The notes under the pieces are model-generated. The model did not search any database. It saw only the letters and a list, made by a program, of their open reading frames with translations, and had not been told where the DNA came from. Positions 8,009-16,195 of a stretch of DNA of 64,000 bases are shown here, in pieces (the first letter of the stretch is position 1; every line of letters begins with the position of its first letter). The DNA is from Micromonospora sp. Llam0. GTDB taxonomy: Bacteria > Actinomycetota > Actinomycetes > Mycobacteriales > Micromonosporaceae. The position numbers and the translations under genes are program-made. Where the stretch lies: positions 1,302,001 to 1,366,000 of the forward strand of contig NZ_RJJY01000002.1 in the NCBI RefSeq assembly GCF_003751085.1, written 5' to 3'.

Positions 8009-9244
8009 TCAGGGGCGTACCGGCCGGTGGAGCGTATCGGCCCAGGGCAGATCCTCGTTGGTCAGCTCCCGTTCGGCCGTTCCGGACGGGTACGACGACC
8101 GGCGTACCCGGGCCGGGAACCGACGCCAGGCACCGGCCCCGGTGGCCGGGTTCAGCGCGGCGAGGCGCCGGCCGCTGCCGACGTAGAGCAGACCGTCGGC
8201 GACGGCCAGCGCGTCGATCCGGCCGACTGGCAGCCACCGCCACCAGTGCACCTCGCGTCGGTCACGTTGGAGCGTGACCAGCAGGCCTTGGATGCCACCG
8301 ACGTGCAGCAGGTCGTCCGAGGCGGCGATGCTGAGCGCCGGTACGCCGACCCGCCAGACGCGCTGCAACTCACCGGTGTCGCGGTCCAGCAGGTGGACGT
8401 CACCATTGCGGCTCGGCACGTAGATCTCCTGCTCGGTGATCACCGGCCGGTCTACCTGCTGACCGGCGATCGCCACCGCCCCGCCCGGCGAGGCGAACGG
8501 TAGCAGCCCGGACCGGATCGGCATCCCCGACTTCGGGCGGACCTGTATCGACCAGCCGGCGTCGCCGGTGCCGCGATGGAACGTGATGAACCGGCCCTCA
8601 CTGTCGCCGACGCAGACCAGCCCGCCGCCGACGGTCAGCGTGGCACCGCCGCCGTCGACCTGGACACCCCAGGCATCGGCCCCGGTGGACCGGTCGAACG
8701 CCATGACCAGGTACCAGTCGGCAGTTGCCGTGCTCGGCCCCCAGAGCCGGGTGACGGCGTACACGTGGTCGCCGCCGACCGCTGGTTGTTCCAAGCTGGC
8801 CTGCCACGGCTTGTTCGTCTCCGGTGCTGGCACCGTCCACCGCACCCGCCCGTTGGCCGGGTCGAGACAGGACAAAGTGCTGTGGCCCGTGACGACGACG
8901 TCCTTCTCGTCGGCGGCTAACCCGGTGACGATGGTGCCGGCGAGCGGATACGTCCACAGGTGGGCTCCGTCAGCCGCCGCCAGCCCGAGCACCGCGACCG
9001 GCAAGCCGAACCCGTCGAGGCACCCGGCGACGACCAGGACGTCACCTGCGAGCACCGGTGCCAGCGGCGGAAAAATCCCGTTTGGCTTCGGCTCGCCTCG
9101 CCGGACGCGCCATCGTGGCCGGCCGCTGCTGGCGTCAATGGCATAGACGTACCCATCGTCGCAGGCGACATAGACGAGACCACCGGCAACCAGTGGGGCA
9201 CTCAGCAACCCCCGCGCCGTGAAACGCCAACCGGATCGGGCCAT
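8009..9244 (-). CDS. PQQ-like beta-propeller repeat protein
   Basis: 411 residues built of repeated blades of the form LVYVACDDGYVYAIDASSGRPRWRVR, split here as LVYVACDDGYVYAID and SGRPRWRV, with later VYAVTR, ICVGDSEGRFITF and LLYVGSGRRLAALNP segments. This is the PQQ/BamB-type WD-like propeller with Trp at blade ends. No signal peptide is seen, so it is probably cytoplasmic; no enzymatic residues are evident. The start is uncertain: ATG 9244 or ATG 9286. It follows the DUF2252 gene closely and probably shares its transcript. Confidence 0.75.
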   Translation of the reverse strand: MARSGWRFTARGLLSAPLVAGGLVYVACDDGYVYAIDASSGRPRWRVRRGEPKPNGIFPPLAPVLAGDVLVVAGCLDGFGLPVAVLGLAAADGAHLWTYPLAGTIVTGLAADEKDVVVTGHSTLSCLDPANGRVRWTVPAPETNKPWQASLEQPAVGGDHVYAVTRLWGPSTATADWYLVMAFDRSTGADAWGVQVDGGGATLTVGGGLVCVGDSEGRFITFHRGTGDAGWSIQVRPKSGMPIRSGLLPFASPGGAVAIAGQQVDRPVITEQEIYVPSRNGDVHLLDRDTGELQRVWRVGVPALSIAASDDLLHVGGIQGLLVTLQRDRREVHWWRWLPVGRIDALAVADGLLYVGSGRRLAALNPATGAGAWRRFPARVRRSSYPSGTAERELTNEDLPWADTLHRPVRP

Positions 9245-9297
9245 CAGCCCACAGTAGCCGGCACACGCCAACGGCCGGCCCGGCATCGGGCCGGCCG

Positions 9298-10617
9298 TCA
9301 GACCCAGGGCAGCTGGCCGTTGCGGAACAGGTCGACGAAGATGCCGTGGTCGGTGCGGGCGCGGGCACCGTACCGGTGGGCGAAGTCGACCAGGCCCGCG
9401 ACGAAGCCGGCCTCGTCGGTGTCGACCGCCGCGACGATCGCCTCCTCGGTCGAGTAGTCGACCAGGTCGTGGCTGGACTCGTCGTCGGCGACCGAGTGCA
9501 TCCGGGCCACCGAGTGGGCCAGGTCGGTGACCACGCCGGTCAGCTCGGCCAGCTCGTTGACGTCGGACCAGTCCAGGTCGGCGGCGTACGGCGACACTTC
9601 GGCGACCAGCTGGCCGACGCCGGCCAGCTCGGTGTAGCCGAGCCACGGGTCGGCGTGCGCCTGCAACGCCCGCTGCGACTCGGCGGTCCGGTGGCCCTGG
9701 TGCCGGAAGTACGAACGGACGCCTTCGTCGTGGACGTGCCGGGCGACGGCCGGCACCTGGGCCTGCTTCATGTAGACGACGACATCGTTCTCCAGCGCCT
9801 GGGTGTGGCCTTCGAGCAGGATGCTGTACGACGGCAGCCCGGCCGAGCCGATGCCGACGCCTTTGCGTAGCACGATGTCCTTGATCTGGGCGGCGACGGC
9901 GCGACCGCCGCCGGCCCGGTGCGGCAGGGTGGCCAGGTATTCGCCGAACGCGGCGGTCACCGCGGCCCGGGTGTCGTCGTCGACCTCGTACACCCCGTCG
10001 CGGATGACGAACCGCCGCTCGTAGTCGTTGATCGTGGTGAGGGTTTCCAGCAGGCCGACGCGGGTGTTGAGCCGGGCCTCCTGCAGCACGTGGCGCAGCA
10101 CCCCGTCGGCGTTGGCGAGGGTGATGGAGCCGATCGCCTCTTCGCCGCCGGCGACGATGGCCCGCAGCTCGGCCAGGTAGGCGGTGGCGAAGGTGCGTAC
10201 CAGGGTGCCGATGATGTCGTCGGAGAGCGCCTTGGCGTAGCCGATCAGGGCGAGGCTGGCGGCGAAGCGGCGCAGGTCCCAGATGAACGGGCCGACGTAC
10301 GCCTCGTCGAAGTCGTTGACGTTGAAGACCAGCTCGCCGGAGCCGTTCATGTAGGTGCCGAAGTTCTCGGCGTGCAGGTCGCCGTGGATCCAGACCCGGC
10401 TGGTCTGCTTGTCGCAGAAGCTGTCGTCGTTGAACGGCCCGTCGGGCTCGGTCTGGTCGGCGTAGAACAGGCAGGCGGTGCCCCGGTAGAACGCGAACGG
10501 GCTGGCAGCCATCTTGCGGAACTTGCGGCGGAAGGCGGCCGGGTCGATGGCCATCAGCTCGCCGAACTCGGCGGTCAGGATGTCGACGATCTGCGTCGCG
10601 CGCTGAGAATCACTCAC
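9298..10617 (-). CDS. DUF2252 family protein (kinase-like fold)
   Basis: 439 residues matching the DUF2252 family: FYRGTACLFYAD, then RVWIHGDLHAENFGTY and LVFNVNDFDEAYVGPFIWDL. The HGDLHxxNFG and NDFDEA elements resemble the catalytic and metal-binding loops of aminoglycoside/choline kinases, so an ATP-dependent phosphotransfer role is plausible but unproved. It lies between nuoB and the rest of the nuo genes on the same strand, with 111 nt of non-coding DNA separating it from nuoB. Confidence 0.88.
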   Translation of the reverse strand: MSDSQRATQIVDILTAEFGELMAIDPAAFRRKFRKMAASPFAFYRGTACLFYADQTEPDGPFNDDSFCDKQTSRVWIHGDLHAENFGTYMNGSGELVFNVNDFDEAYVGPFIWDLRRFAASLALIGYAKALSDDIIGTLVRTFATAYLAELRAIVAGGEEAIGSITLANADGVLRHVLQEARLNTRVGLLETLTTINDYERRFVIRDGVYEVDDDTRAAVTAAFGEYLATLPHRAGGGRAVAAQIKDIVLRKGVGIGSAGLPSYSILLEGHTQALENDVVVYMKQAQVPAVARHVHDEGVRSYFRHQGHRTAESQRALQAHADPWLGYTELAGVGQLVAEVSPYAADLDWSDVNELAELTGVVTDLAHSVARMHSVADDESSHDLVDYSTEEAIVAAVDTDEAGFVAGLVDFAHRYGARARTDHGIFVDLFRNGQLPWV

Positions 10618-10728
10618 GTCCGCGCAGGCTACCGCGTTTCAGCAACCGCGCCGCTGAGCGCCGGGTCAGATCCCGGCGGTACGCCGAGTCAGCTCGGCGA
10701 TCGGTCGGGTTCTGGCTGGCGGGCCGGC

Positions 10729-11304
10729 TCAGCTCGGTGGCTTGACGACCGGTGCGGTGAGCCGGTCGACCGGCGAGGCGAGCGGGTCGGGCCGGTGCAC
10801 GCCGCCGATGCCGGACCGCTCGGCGGCGATCTTCTCCTGCAGCCGCAGGATGCCGTGCAGCAGCGCTTCGGGCCGGGGTGGGCAGCCGGGCACGTACACG
10901 TCGACCGGGATCAGCTGGTCGACGCCCTTGGTCACCGAGTACGAGTCCCAGTACGGGCCACCGCAGTTGGAGCAGGCCCCGAACGAGATGACGTACTTGG
11001 GCTCGGGCATCTGGTCGTAGAGCCGCTTGATCGCCGGCGCCATCTTGTCGGTGACGGTGCCGGAGACGACCATCAGGTCGGCCTGGCGTGGCCCGTGGGC
11101 GAACGGGATGACGCCGAGCCGGATGAAGTCGTGCCGGCCCATGCTGGTGGCGATGAACTCGATCGCGCAGCAGGCCAGGCCGAAGTTGAACACCCAGAGC
11201 GAGTAGCGGCGACCCCAGTTCAGCACGAACCGGATCGGCTCACCGAGCACCGCCGGCAACTGCACCACCGCGCCGCCACCTCCTCCGGCCCCGCTCACCC
11301 ACAC
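10729..11304 (-). CDS. nuoB: NADH-quinone oxidoreductase subunit B
   Basis: Carries the N2 [4Fe-4S] cluster. The tandem cysteines [10 protein letters not shown], the GACSNCGG motif and [11 protein letters not shown] are all present. About 191 residues; the GTG at 11304 or another at 11298 could be the start. The [18 protein letters not shown] variant is typical of second, partial nuo clusters of actinomycetes. It is isolated from nuoC by 5.5 kb of unrelated genes; no nuoA precedes it and no nuoD follows. Confidence 0.93.
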   Translation of the reverse strand: MWVSGAGGGGGAVVQLPAVLGEPIRFVLNWGRRYSLWVFNFGLACCAIEFIATSMGRHDFIRLGVIPFAHGPRQADLMVVSGTVTDKMAPAIKRLYDQMPEPKYVISFGACSNCGGPYWDSYSVTKGVDQLIPVDVYVPGCPPRPEALLHGILRLQEKIAAERSGIGGVHRPDPLASPVDRLTAPVVKPPS

Positions 11305-11497
11305 GTACGTGCGACCCAGTCAACCACATCGCCTGCCCCGAGCCCGCGCATTCATCGGGCCACGTCCACAGACGACACGAAGCGGGGCATCGCGCGGAGT
11401 AGTTGTGCAGTAACCTGAGCCAGATCGACCCTGACGCACGACTGGTCCGACAGGGTCCAGTCCCCTCCCCGCCACTCCCCTGGACCGGTGAGCATCG

Positions 11498-11974
11498 TTG
11501 AGCAGGCAAGCCTCCCCGCTGGCCACGCACGCGAACCTGGGCAGCCTCCTGTCACCCGCCGCCTCCGCAACGACCGTTGGGGGCATCTCCTGGAGGCAGA
11601 AGCCCGGCCTCGACAAGGAGGGCCTGGTCCAGGTCCGGATCGCCATCAAGCATCTTGCGCCGTGCGTCCTGCGGATGACGGTCCATCCGCTACGACCGAG
11701 CGAGCCCTTCCTTCAATACCTCGTCGGCGCTGGTCGTGACGGCTTCTCGGCCCGGCGGCTGTGCGTCAACCACACGCACCGACCCATCGAGGGCACCCAC
11801 AAGCATCGGACGGAACCGGCGATAGGCGACGAAGTGGCATACAAACCTACGGACATCCCCGAGGTGCCGTTGGCGCCTCGGGTCGCTCCGGGCGTCCACC
11901 GTGCGATATTTGAAGCATTCGCGGCAGAGTGCTTCGTTGAACTGGGTAGTGATTTCACCTGGGTAGAGCCGTGA
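11498..11974 (+). CDS. uncharacterised protein, DUF6978-like
   Basis: Up to 158 residues from a TTG at 11498; the first 35 residues are low-information, and the true start may be nearer 11590-11674. The central part, with CVNHTHRPIEGTHKHR and a C-terminal FEAFAAECFVELG, resembles small DUF6978-type proteins (His-rich loop followed by a short helical end) that I associate with phage and mobile-element gene pairs. It overlaps the next gene by GTGA, so the two are coupled. Function unknown; the family assignment is tentative. Confidence 0.5.
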   Translation: MSRQASPLATHANLGSLLSPAASATTVGGISWRQKPGLDKEGLVQVRIAIKHLAPCVLRMTVHPLRPSEPFLQYLVGAGRDGFSARRLCVNHTHRPIEGTHKHRTEPAIGDEVAYKPTDIPEVPLAPRVAPGVHRAIFEAFAAECFVELGSDFTWVEP

Positions 11975-12777
11975 TGGGGGTGGCGATGAACAGCGAAACC
12001 GTCGTAGGCGCGATCTTGCGGGCGGTCAACGACCAGAGCACCACCCAGGCGTACGGCGACGGCCTGCTCATCGACCTGCCGCTCACCTACGGCGACGGCG
12101 ACGCGGTGCGTCTGCTCGTCGAGCCGATCGGTGACGGCTACCGCGTCTCCGACCGGGCCACGGCGACCACCCTGCTGTCGATGGCTGGTGTCAACTTCGA
12201 CCACGGTCGCCCTGCGGAAGCGATCGCCGAAGCAGCACGCCTGTCCGGGCTGAACGGCTTCGACGCCGTGCCTGGCGAGTTGGCCACCTACGGCGCCAAG
12301 GAGTCATTGGGCGAGCTGGTGCTCGCCGTGGCGCAGGCGTCGATGCGGGTGGACCAGCTCCGATGGCTGGCGGTGAAGCAGCCGCCGGTGCGCTTCCCGG
12401 ACAGGGTCGTTACACGCATCAAGGCGTGGGCCACCAACGACGGTCGACAGGTGCGGCGCGAGGCACCGGTACGACTGAGCTCAGGTCGCCAGCGGCCCGT
12501 TACTGTGCAGGTGTCGTCCGCCAACAACGCCGCGTACGTGCAGGCGGTGAGCGGACGCGACCAGGAGCAGGCCGCCGAGCACTGCTACCACATCTTCAGC
12601 CTGTCCGAGGTGCCCAAACAGCAGCGCATCGCAGCCCTCGACGGGACACAAGACGACTGGTCGCCGGCCGTCGTCCGCGAGCTGGAGTCGGTGAGCGACG
12701 TGGAGTTCTTCGCCACCCCCCACAAGCTGGAGCAGCGCATCGACATCGTCGTACCTCCATCCCTGCAGCACAGCTGA
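11971..12777 (+). CDS. DUF1828-like domain protein
   Basis: 268 residues. Residues 25-75 (YGDGLLIDLPLTYGDGDAV, then VEPIGDGYRVSDRATATTLL) resemble the N-terminal DUF1828 domain, a compact beta fold found in phage and mobile-element proteins, followed by an all-alpha/beta C-terminal part like DUF1829 (residues 130-260). GTG 11971 overlaps the upstream stop; ATGs at 11974 and 11986 are alternatives, the last with GGGGGTGG just before it. The coupled pair opens the accessory island and may be a two-gene toxin-antitoxin or defence module; that is inference. Confidence 0.55.
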   Translation: MMGVAMNSETVVGAILRAVNDQSTTQAYGDGLLIDLPLTYGDGDAVRLLVEPIGDGYRVSDRATATTLLSMAGVNFDHGRPAEAIAEAARLSGLNGFDAVPGELATYGAKESLGELVLAVAQASMRVDQLRWLAVKQPPVRFPDRVVTRIKAWATNDGRQVRREAPVRLSSGRQRPVTVQVSSANNAAYVQAVSGRDQEQAAEHCYHIFSLSEVPKQQRIAALDGTQDDWSPAVVRELESVSDVEFFATPHKLEQRIDIVVPPSLQHS

Positions 12778-12864
12778 CTACGCCAGTCTTGCACCTCCGG
12801 CGCAGCCACTTGCCAGAATCGAATCGTCTTCACATTTCCGTCCGCATGACCTACTCTGCCGGCT

Positions 12865-13752
12865 ATGGCGGAGCGGACGTATGGCGAGATCCCCGGCTAC
12901 CCACCCGGCTCGACGTTCGCGAACCGCACCGAACTCGCAGCGGCCAAGGTCCACCGGCCACTTCAGGGCGGCATCTGCGGCGGGCAGGATGGAGCAGAGT
13001 CCATCGTCGTCTCCGGCGGCTATATCGACGACGAGGACTACGGCAACGAGATCGTGTACACGGGCCAGGGCGGTAACGACCCCCGAACCAAGCGTCAGGT
13101 CGCGCATCAAGAGCTCACGCGCGGAAACCTCGGGCTTGCCAGGAGCCGACTCGATGGCAACCCGGTCCGCGTAATTCGCGGCGCGGGAGCGAACGAGACG
13201 CACTCACCCAAGGTCGGTCTCCGCTATGACGGACTCTTCAGAGTCGTTGACCACTGGAAAGACATCGGGACCGACGGGTACACTATTTGGCGCTTTCGCT
13301 TGGTGACTTACGAGAGCTTGGATCTACCCAGGATCCTCGCTCCGCCGGAGACGTCCACCCGTACCACTCGGGTCGAGGCCACAATTCAACGGCTCGTTAG
13401 AAGTGCCACTGTCGCAGCGGAGGCCAAGCGTCTTCATGACTACACATGCCAAATCTGCGGAATCAAGCTGATGACCCCCGCCGGCCCATACGCGGAAGCC
13501 GCACACATCAAGCCCCTCGGGAAGCCGCACAACGGCCCAGACGTCCTCAGCAACGTCCTCTGCCTCTGCCCGAACCATCACATACTGTTCGACAACGGAG
13601 CCCTTCAAATTGACTCGAGTGGTCGAGTCATAGACACCATGAGTAATACGTTTGTCGTTGACCTGCAGCAGACCGAAAAACACCCGCTCAACTGGTCTTT
13701 GATCGAATATCACCGAAATATTCGTCTGGCCGACGAGCAAGTCGCAGATTAG
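12865..13752 (+). CDS. SRA (YDG)-HNH modification-dependent restriction endonuclease
   Basis: 295 residues in two domains. Residues 8-155 form an SRA/YDG base-flipping domain: GYPPGSTFANRTEL, HRPLQGGICGG, SIVVSGGYIDDEDYG, IVYTGQGG, then LRYDGLFRVVDHW. Residues 190-265 form an HNH nuclease: YTCQICGIKL, AEAAHIKPLG, LCPNHHILFDNG, with a four-Cys/His zinc knuckle and the catalytic histidine in AAHI. This architecture is that of Type IV enzymes such as Sco5333 and TagI that cut DNA carrying 5-methylcytosine. Codons are visibly less GC-biased than in neighbours, suggesting transfer. No partner methylase is present, as expected for Type IV. Confidence 0.88.
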   Translation: MAERTYGEIPGYPPGSTFANRTELAAAKVHRPLQGGICGGQDGAESIVVSGGYIDDEDYGNEIVYTGQGGNDPRTKRQVAHQELTRGNLGLARSRLDGNPVRVIRGAGANETHSPKVGLRYDGLFRVVDHWKDIGTDGYTIWRFRLVTYESLDLPRILAPPETSTRTTRVEATIQRLVRSATVAAEAKRLHDYTCQICGIKLMTPAGPYAEAAHIKPLGKPHNGPDVLSNVLCLCPNHHILFDNGALQIDSSGRVIDTMSNTFVVDLQQTEKHPLNWSLIEYHRNIRLADEQVAD

Positions 13753-13828
13753 GAGCCGAGAGGCCACCTGCGCAACTACATCACGAAGTCCGGACTACAC
13801 GAAAGCCAGCCCGGTCGAACCGTTAGGA

Positions 13829-14092
13829 CTAGCCAAGGAGCCCTCGGTACTCGGATGTAGCCTTGCTAGCTTGCCGCACAAGTTTCGTAGCCTCCGTCAA
13901 GCGCTGTTGACTCTGCTCGCAGCGAGTGATTGCAGCTTGAACCAGCGGATGTCCAGCGCTAGACGAGACGGATCGCAGCATGATGAGCATTCTTTCGATC
14001 TCGTCGATCGCGCCCTGAATTCGGGCGACGACCTTGGCTGCCTGCTCCTCGGACATGGCAAGCCCGGCTTTGACTTCTTGGATGTTGGCCAA
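13829..14092 (-). CDS. small helical protein, paralogue of the gene at 15450
   Basis: 87 residues, not recognised. Predicted all-helical. It aligns end to end with the 87-residue product at 15450-15713: both start xAxIxEVKAGLA, both have GHP near the middle, CEQ in the second helix and end Y..xLG. I chose the second of two adjacent TTG codons (14092) because it equalises the two lengths and has AAGGTGA just upstream; 14095 is the alternative. It is the last gene of a five-gene minus-strand operon and converges with the SRA-HNH gene. Confidence 0.7.
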   Translation of the reverse strand: MANIQEVKAGLAMSEEQAAKVVARIQGAIDEIERMLIMLRSVSSSAGHPLVQAAITRCEQSQQRLTEATKLVRQASKATSEYRGLLG

Positions 14093-14124
14093 CAATCACC
14101 TTTCAGTCCACCATCTCGACGATC

Positions 14125-14553
14125 TCATCGGGCCGCCAGGCGCTCGGCCTTGCGCAGGAGATCGTCGAGATCGCTGTCTGTCATGTCTAGGTCGGCGACC
14201 GCATGATGGATGGCTACAATTTGCGTCTTGGGCAACTCCAGCGCCGACACATTCAAATCGGCCGCCGGATCCAGAGCAGCTCGAATCGCAGCTTCCGCAA
14301 TGCTTGGATCAACTTGGGCCGCAACGGGGTTCGCAGCTCGCATGTCTGCGACAAATTGGATCACCGCACTTTGGCTCCATTTGCCCCCGAACCTACGATC
14401 GATGGCGTAGTAGAAGACCGCAGCCAGGTAAGAGGCGAACCCGTCGCCCCAGCCCTCTTCGTCGAGCAGGCGCTCGATCCGGTCGTTTTCCTCGTGGTCG
14501 TCGCGGACGAACGTGCGGACATAGTCAACTATTTCCGGCTTGATCTCGGTCAT
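14125..14553 (-). CDS. uncharacterised 142-residue protein
   Basis: Not recognised. Acidic, mainly helical: an N-terminal part with VRTFVRDDHEENDRIERLLD, then GDGFASYLAAVFYYAIDRRF, and a C-terminal part with VAIHHAVADLDMTDSDLDDL. No signal peptide or membrane segment. ATG 14553 lies 29 nt inside the end of the 218-residue gene, so the two are likely translated together. Fourth gene of the island operon; the middle hydrophobic helix could be a partner-binding face. Confidence 0.65.
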   Translation of the reverse strand: MTEIKPEIVDYVRTFVRDDHEENDRIERLLDEEGWGDGFASYLAAVFYYAIDRRFGGKWSQSAVIQFVADMRAANPVAAQVDPSIAEAAIRAALDPAADLNVSALELPKTQIVAIHHAVADLDMTDSDLDDLLRKAERLAAR

Positions 14554-15181
14554 TTCTCTTCGCTCTCGAGTTCCTGAACTTCCTGATGAACGAATGGACG
14601 ATCAGCCCCGCGCCGGTCAATGCAATAACAACGTCGGCGACAGGGTGTTGAGAATCTTGTGCCCTTGGCTGCAGGAAAGGATTTTGTCCAGGTGCAACTG
14701 TTCCCGAATGGGTGTCCCCAGGTCTCACAAGATCCTTGATAGCAGAGGCAATGTCACGCGCCAACTGCTCACCTTGCTTGATCTCTCCCTCTTTTTCCCC
14801 GACAGCGTTGACCAGCTTACGATGAAGCTGCTCGGCACGGGATTCCTGTGTCAGCGCCTCCTCGGCTAGCCGTTCACCATCCGGCATCCCGTCAGCACTG
14901 CTAAATCGCCAACCGGGTGCCACGATCTTGAAATACGCCTCGTACTGGGCACGAGCAGCATCAAGAAGGTTCGCGTATCGCCCGCACTTGTCTGCGGCGA
15001 TTTGCGCCTCGGCCATCGCCCGACGCACTTTAGGATCGGTAGCGCCTTCAGCCGTGCGTTCATAGATGTCCCGGGCCTGTTCAGCGTCAACCGCTGCCCG
15101 TCTCGCTCGCACCGCAGCCTCGGCAAGTTGATCAAAAGCCGCCTGAACCTGGGCAAGGACAGGTTCCATGCTTGCGGTCAC
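14525..15181 (-). CDS. uncharacterised coiled-coil protein with C-terminal membrane anchor
   Basis: 218 residues from GTG 15181, which has GAGG nine bases upstream; ATG 15169 is an alternative. Residues 5-150 are charged and helical with heptad-like Ala/Gln/Glu repeats (coiled coil). A Pro/Gln-rich linker follows, then one hydrophobic helix, PVADVVIALTGAGLIVHSFI, and a basic tail RKFRNSRAKR, giving a tail-anchored, cytoplasm-facing layout. Third gene of the operon. Function unknown. Confidence 0.7.
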   Translation of the reverse strand: MTASMEPVLAQVQAAFDQLAEAAVRARRAAVDAEQARDIYERTAEGATDPKVRRAMAEAQIAADKCGRYANLLDAARAQYEAYFKIVAPGWRFSSADGMPDGERLAEEALTQESRAEQLHRKLVNAVGEKEGEIKQGEQLARDIASAIKDLVRPGDTHSGTVAPGQNPFLQPRAQDSQHPVADVVIALTGAGLIVHSFIRKFRNSRAKRNDRDQAGNS

Positions 15182-15202
15182 TATATCTGACCTCGGTACT
15201 CG

Positions 15203-15439
15203 TCAGCCAACTCGACGGCACAAATCAAATCTACGGACAGTCCGCTCGATTTCCTGCGCCGCAGCAATGAAAGTCTTGCCGGCCGCAACAACTTCATCTT
15301 TCCTACTGTCGCGGCAAGCGCTTTCGGCTAGGGCTTTGCCTTCCGCAACAACCTCTGCGGCACCCAGAAAGATGCCGCGAGCTCTGGCCATTAATGTGTT
15401 CGCCTCGACAAGCGCGGCTTTGACGTCGTCGACACTCAT
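15203..15439 (-). CDS. small helical protein, diverged relative of the 87-residue pair
   Basis: 78 residues, not recognised. Starts MSVDDVKAALVEAN, matching the EVKAGLA start of the two 87-residue proteins in this operon, then two Ala-rich helices split near residue 43 and a basic Cys-containing end. ATG 15439 lies 10 nt after the upstream stop, so the genes are in one transcript. The size and helical-hairpin look recall WXG100-type proteins, but no WxG is present. Confidence 0.68.
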   Translation of the reverse strand: MSVDDVKAALVEANTLMARARGIFLGAAEVVAEGKALAESACRDSRKDEVVAAGKTFIAAAQEIERTVRRFDLCRRVG

Positions 15440-15449
15440 CGCCTGCGCC

Positions 15450-15713
15450 TCAGCCGAGCCGATCCCCGTAGTTGCGGGTAGCCTCGTTCGCTCCGTAGAT
15501 CAGGTTGGAGACTTCATGGAGATACTCCAGGCCCTGCTCGCAGGCATTGATGGTTGCATTGATGTGGGGGTGTCCCGTGCCAGCCCCGAGCACACGGACG
15601 TCTCCCATGATCCCTTCGAGCATCTCCCGCGCGGCACGGATCTCTTGGATGGTCGCACCGCCGTGTGCCATGGCCTGGGCGAGACCAGCCTTGACCTCGT
15701 GGATGCTGGCCAT
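15450..15713 (-). CDS. small helical protein, first gene of the five-gene island operon
   Basis: 87 residues, MASIHEVKAGLA at the start, GHPHINATINACEQ in the middle, NYGDRLG at the end; predicted as two helices joined at GTGHP. The strong ribosome site GGGAGGG lies six bases before ATG 15713. It is paralogous to the terminal gene at 13829-14092. This arrangement, paralogues bracketing a membrane protein and a 142-residue protein, looks like a functional unit, but I know no characterised member. Confidence 0.7.
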   Translation of the reverse strand: MASIHEVKAGLAQAMAHGGATIQEIRAAREMLEGIMGDVRVLGAGTGHPHINATINACEQGLEYLHEVSNLIYGANEATRNYGDRLG

Positions 15714-15949
15714 CCGGTCCCTCCCATCGGCCTACGCTCAGGGATGCGTCTCGGGGCTCCCGAGCCGTTGGCCCACACTATCGGAGCCTGCGAACCAGTG
15801 TCGCCCCCGCTACAAGCGCTCCCACGGTTAGTCTCTGGACCTACCAACGTAGACGAGATTGCGCCCCGCGGTCATACCGCTGATCGTCCAGGCCTCGCTG
15901 CAAGCATCACGGCGATGTCAGCGGAGCAGCCAGCCGCGTAGGCGGAGTT
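15714..15949. other. gene-free stretch upstream of the five-gene operon
   Basis: 236 nt between the operon start and the end of the GntR gene. It must hold the minus-strand promoter of the operon; AT-richer than average, but I see no clear -35/-10 pair and no strong inverted repeat. Confidence 0.4.
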
Positions 15950-16195
15950 CTACTTCGGTTCGGCGACGAAGACGCCAACGCCCTGGGCGCTCTCGACAAG
16001 GCCCTCCGTGCGCAGGGCATGCATGGCGTAGCGGATCACCGAGTCCGAGACGTTGTGCTCGGCCTTGAGCTGGGCAGTTGATGGGAGCTTGTCGCCGGGC
16101 CGCAGCTCGCCGCTCTTGATCTGAGCGCGAATGTGGTCGGCAAGCTTCTCCCACTTGGTGGCGGGCATGGGCACTCCTTGGTCTCCACCCGCCAT
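15950..16195 (-). CDS. GntR-family winged-helix regulator, DNA-binding domain only
   Basis: At most 81 residues; ATG 16168 (start MPATKWEKLADHI) is the better start by family length, giving about 72. The HTH is clear: RPGDKLPSTAQLKAEHNVSD followed by SVIRYAMHALRTEGLV and the wing GVGVFVAEP. There is no ligand domain, as in the small KorSA-like GntR repressors of actinomycete integrative elements. It is divergent from the promoter that carries a perfect inverted repeat at 16256-16275, its likely operator. Confidence 0.85.
   Translation of the reverse strand: MAGGDQGVPMPATKWEKLADHIRAQIKSGELRPGDKLPSTAQLKAEHNVSDSVIRYAMHALRTEGLVESAQGVGVFVAEPK

Noticed and set aside
11305..11497. Search for nuoA upstream of nuoB
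   Set aside because: No frame with three hydrophobic helices is present; only short Arg/Gly-rich shadow frames.
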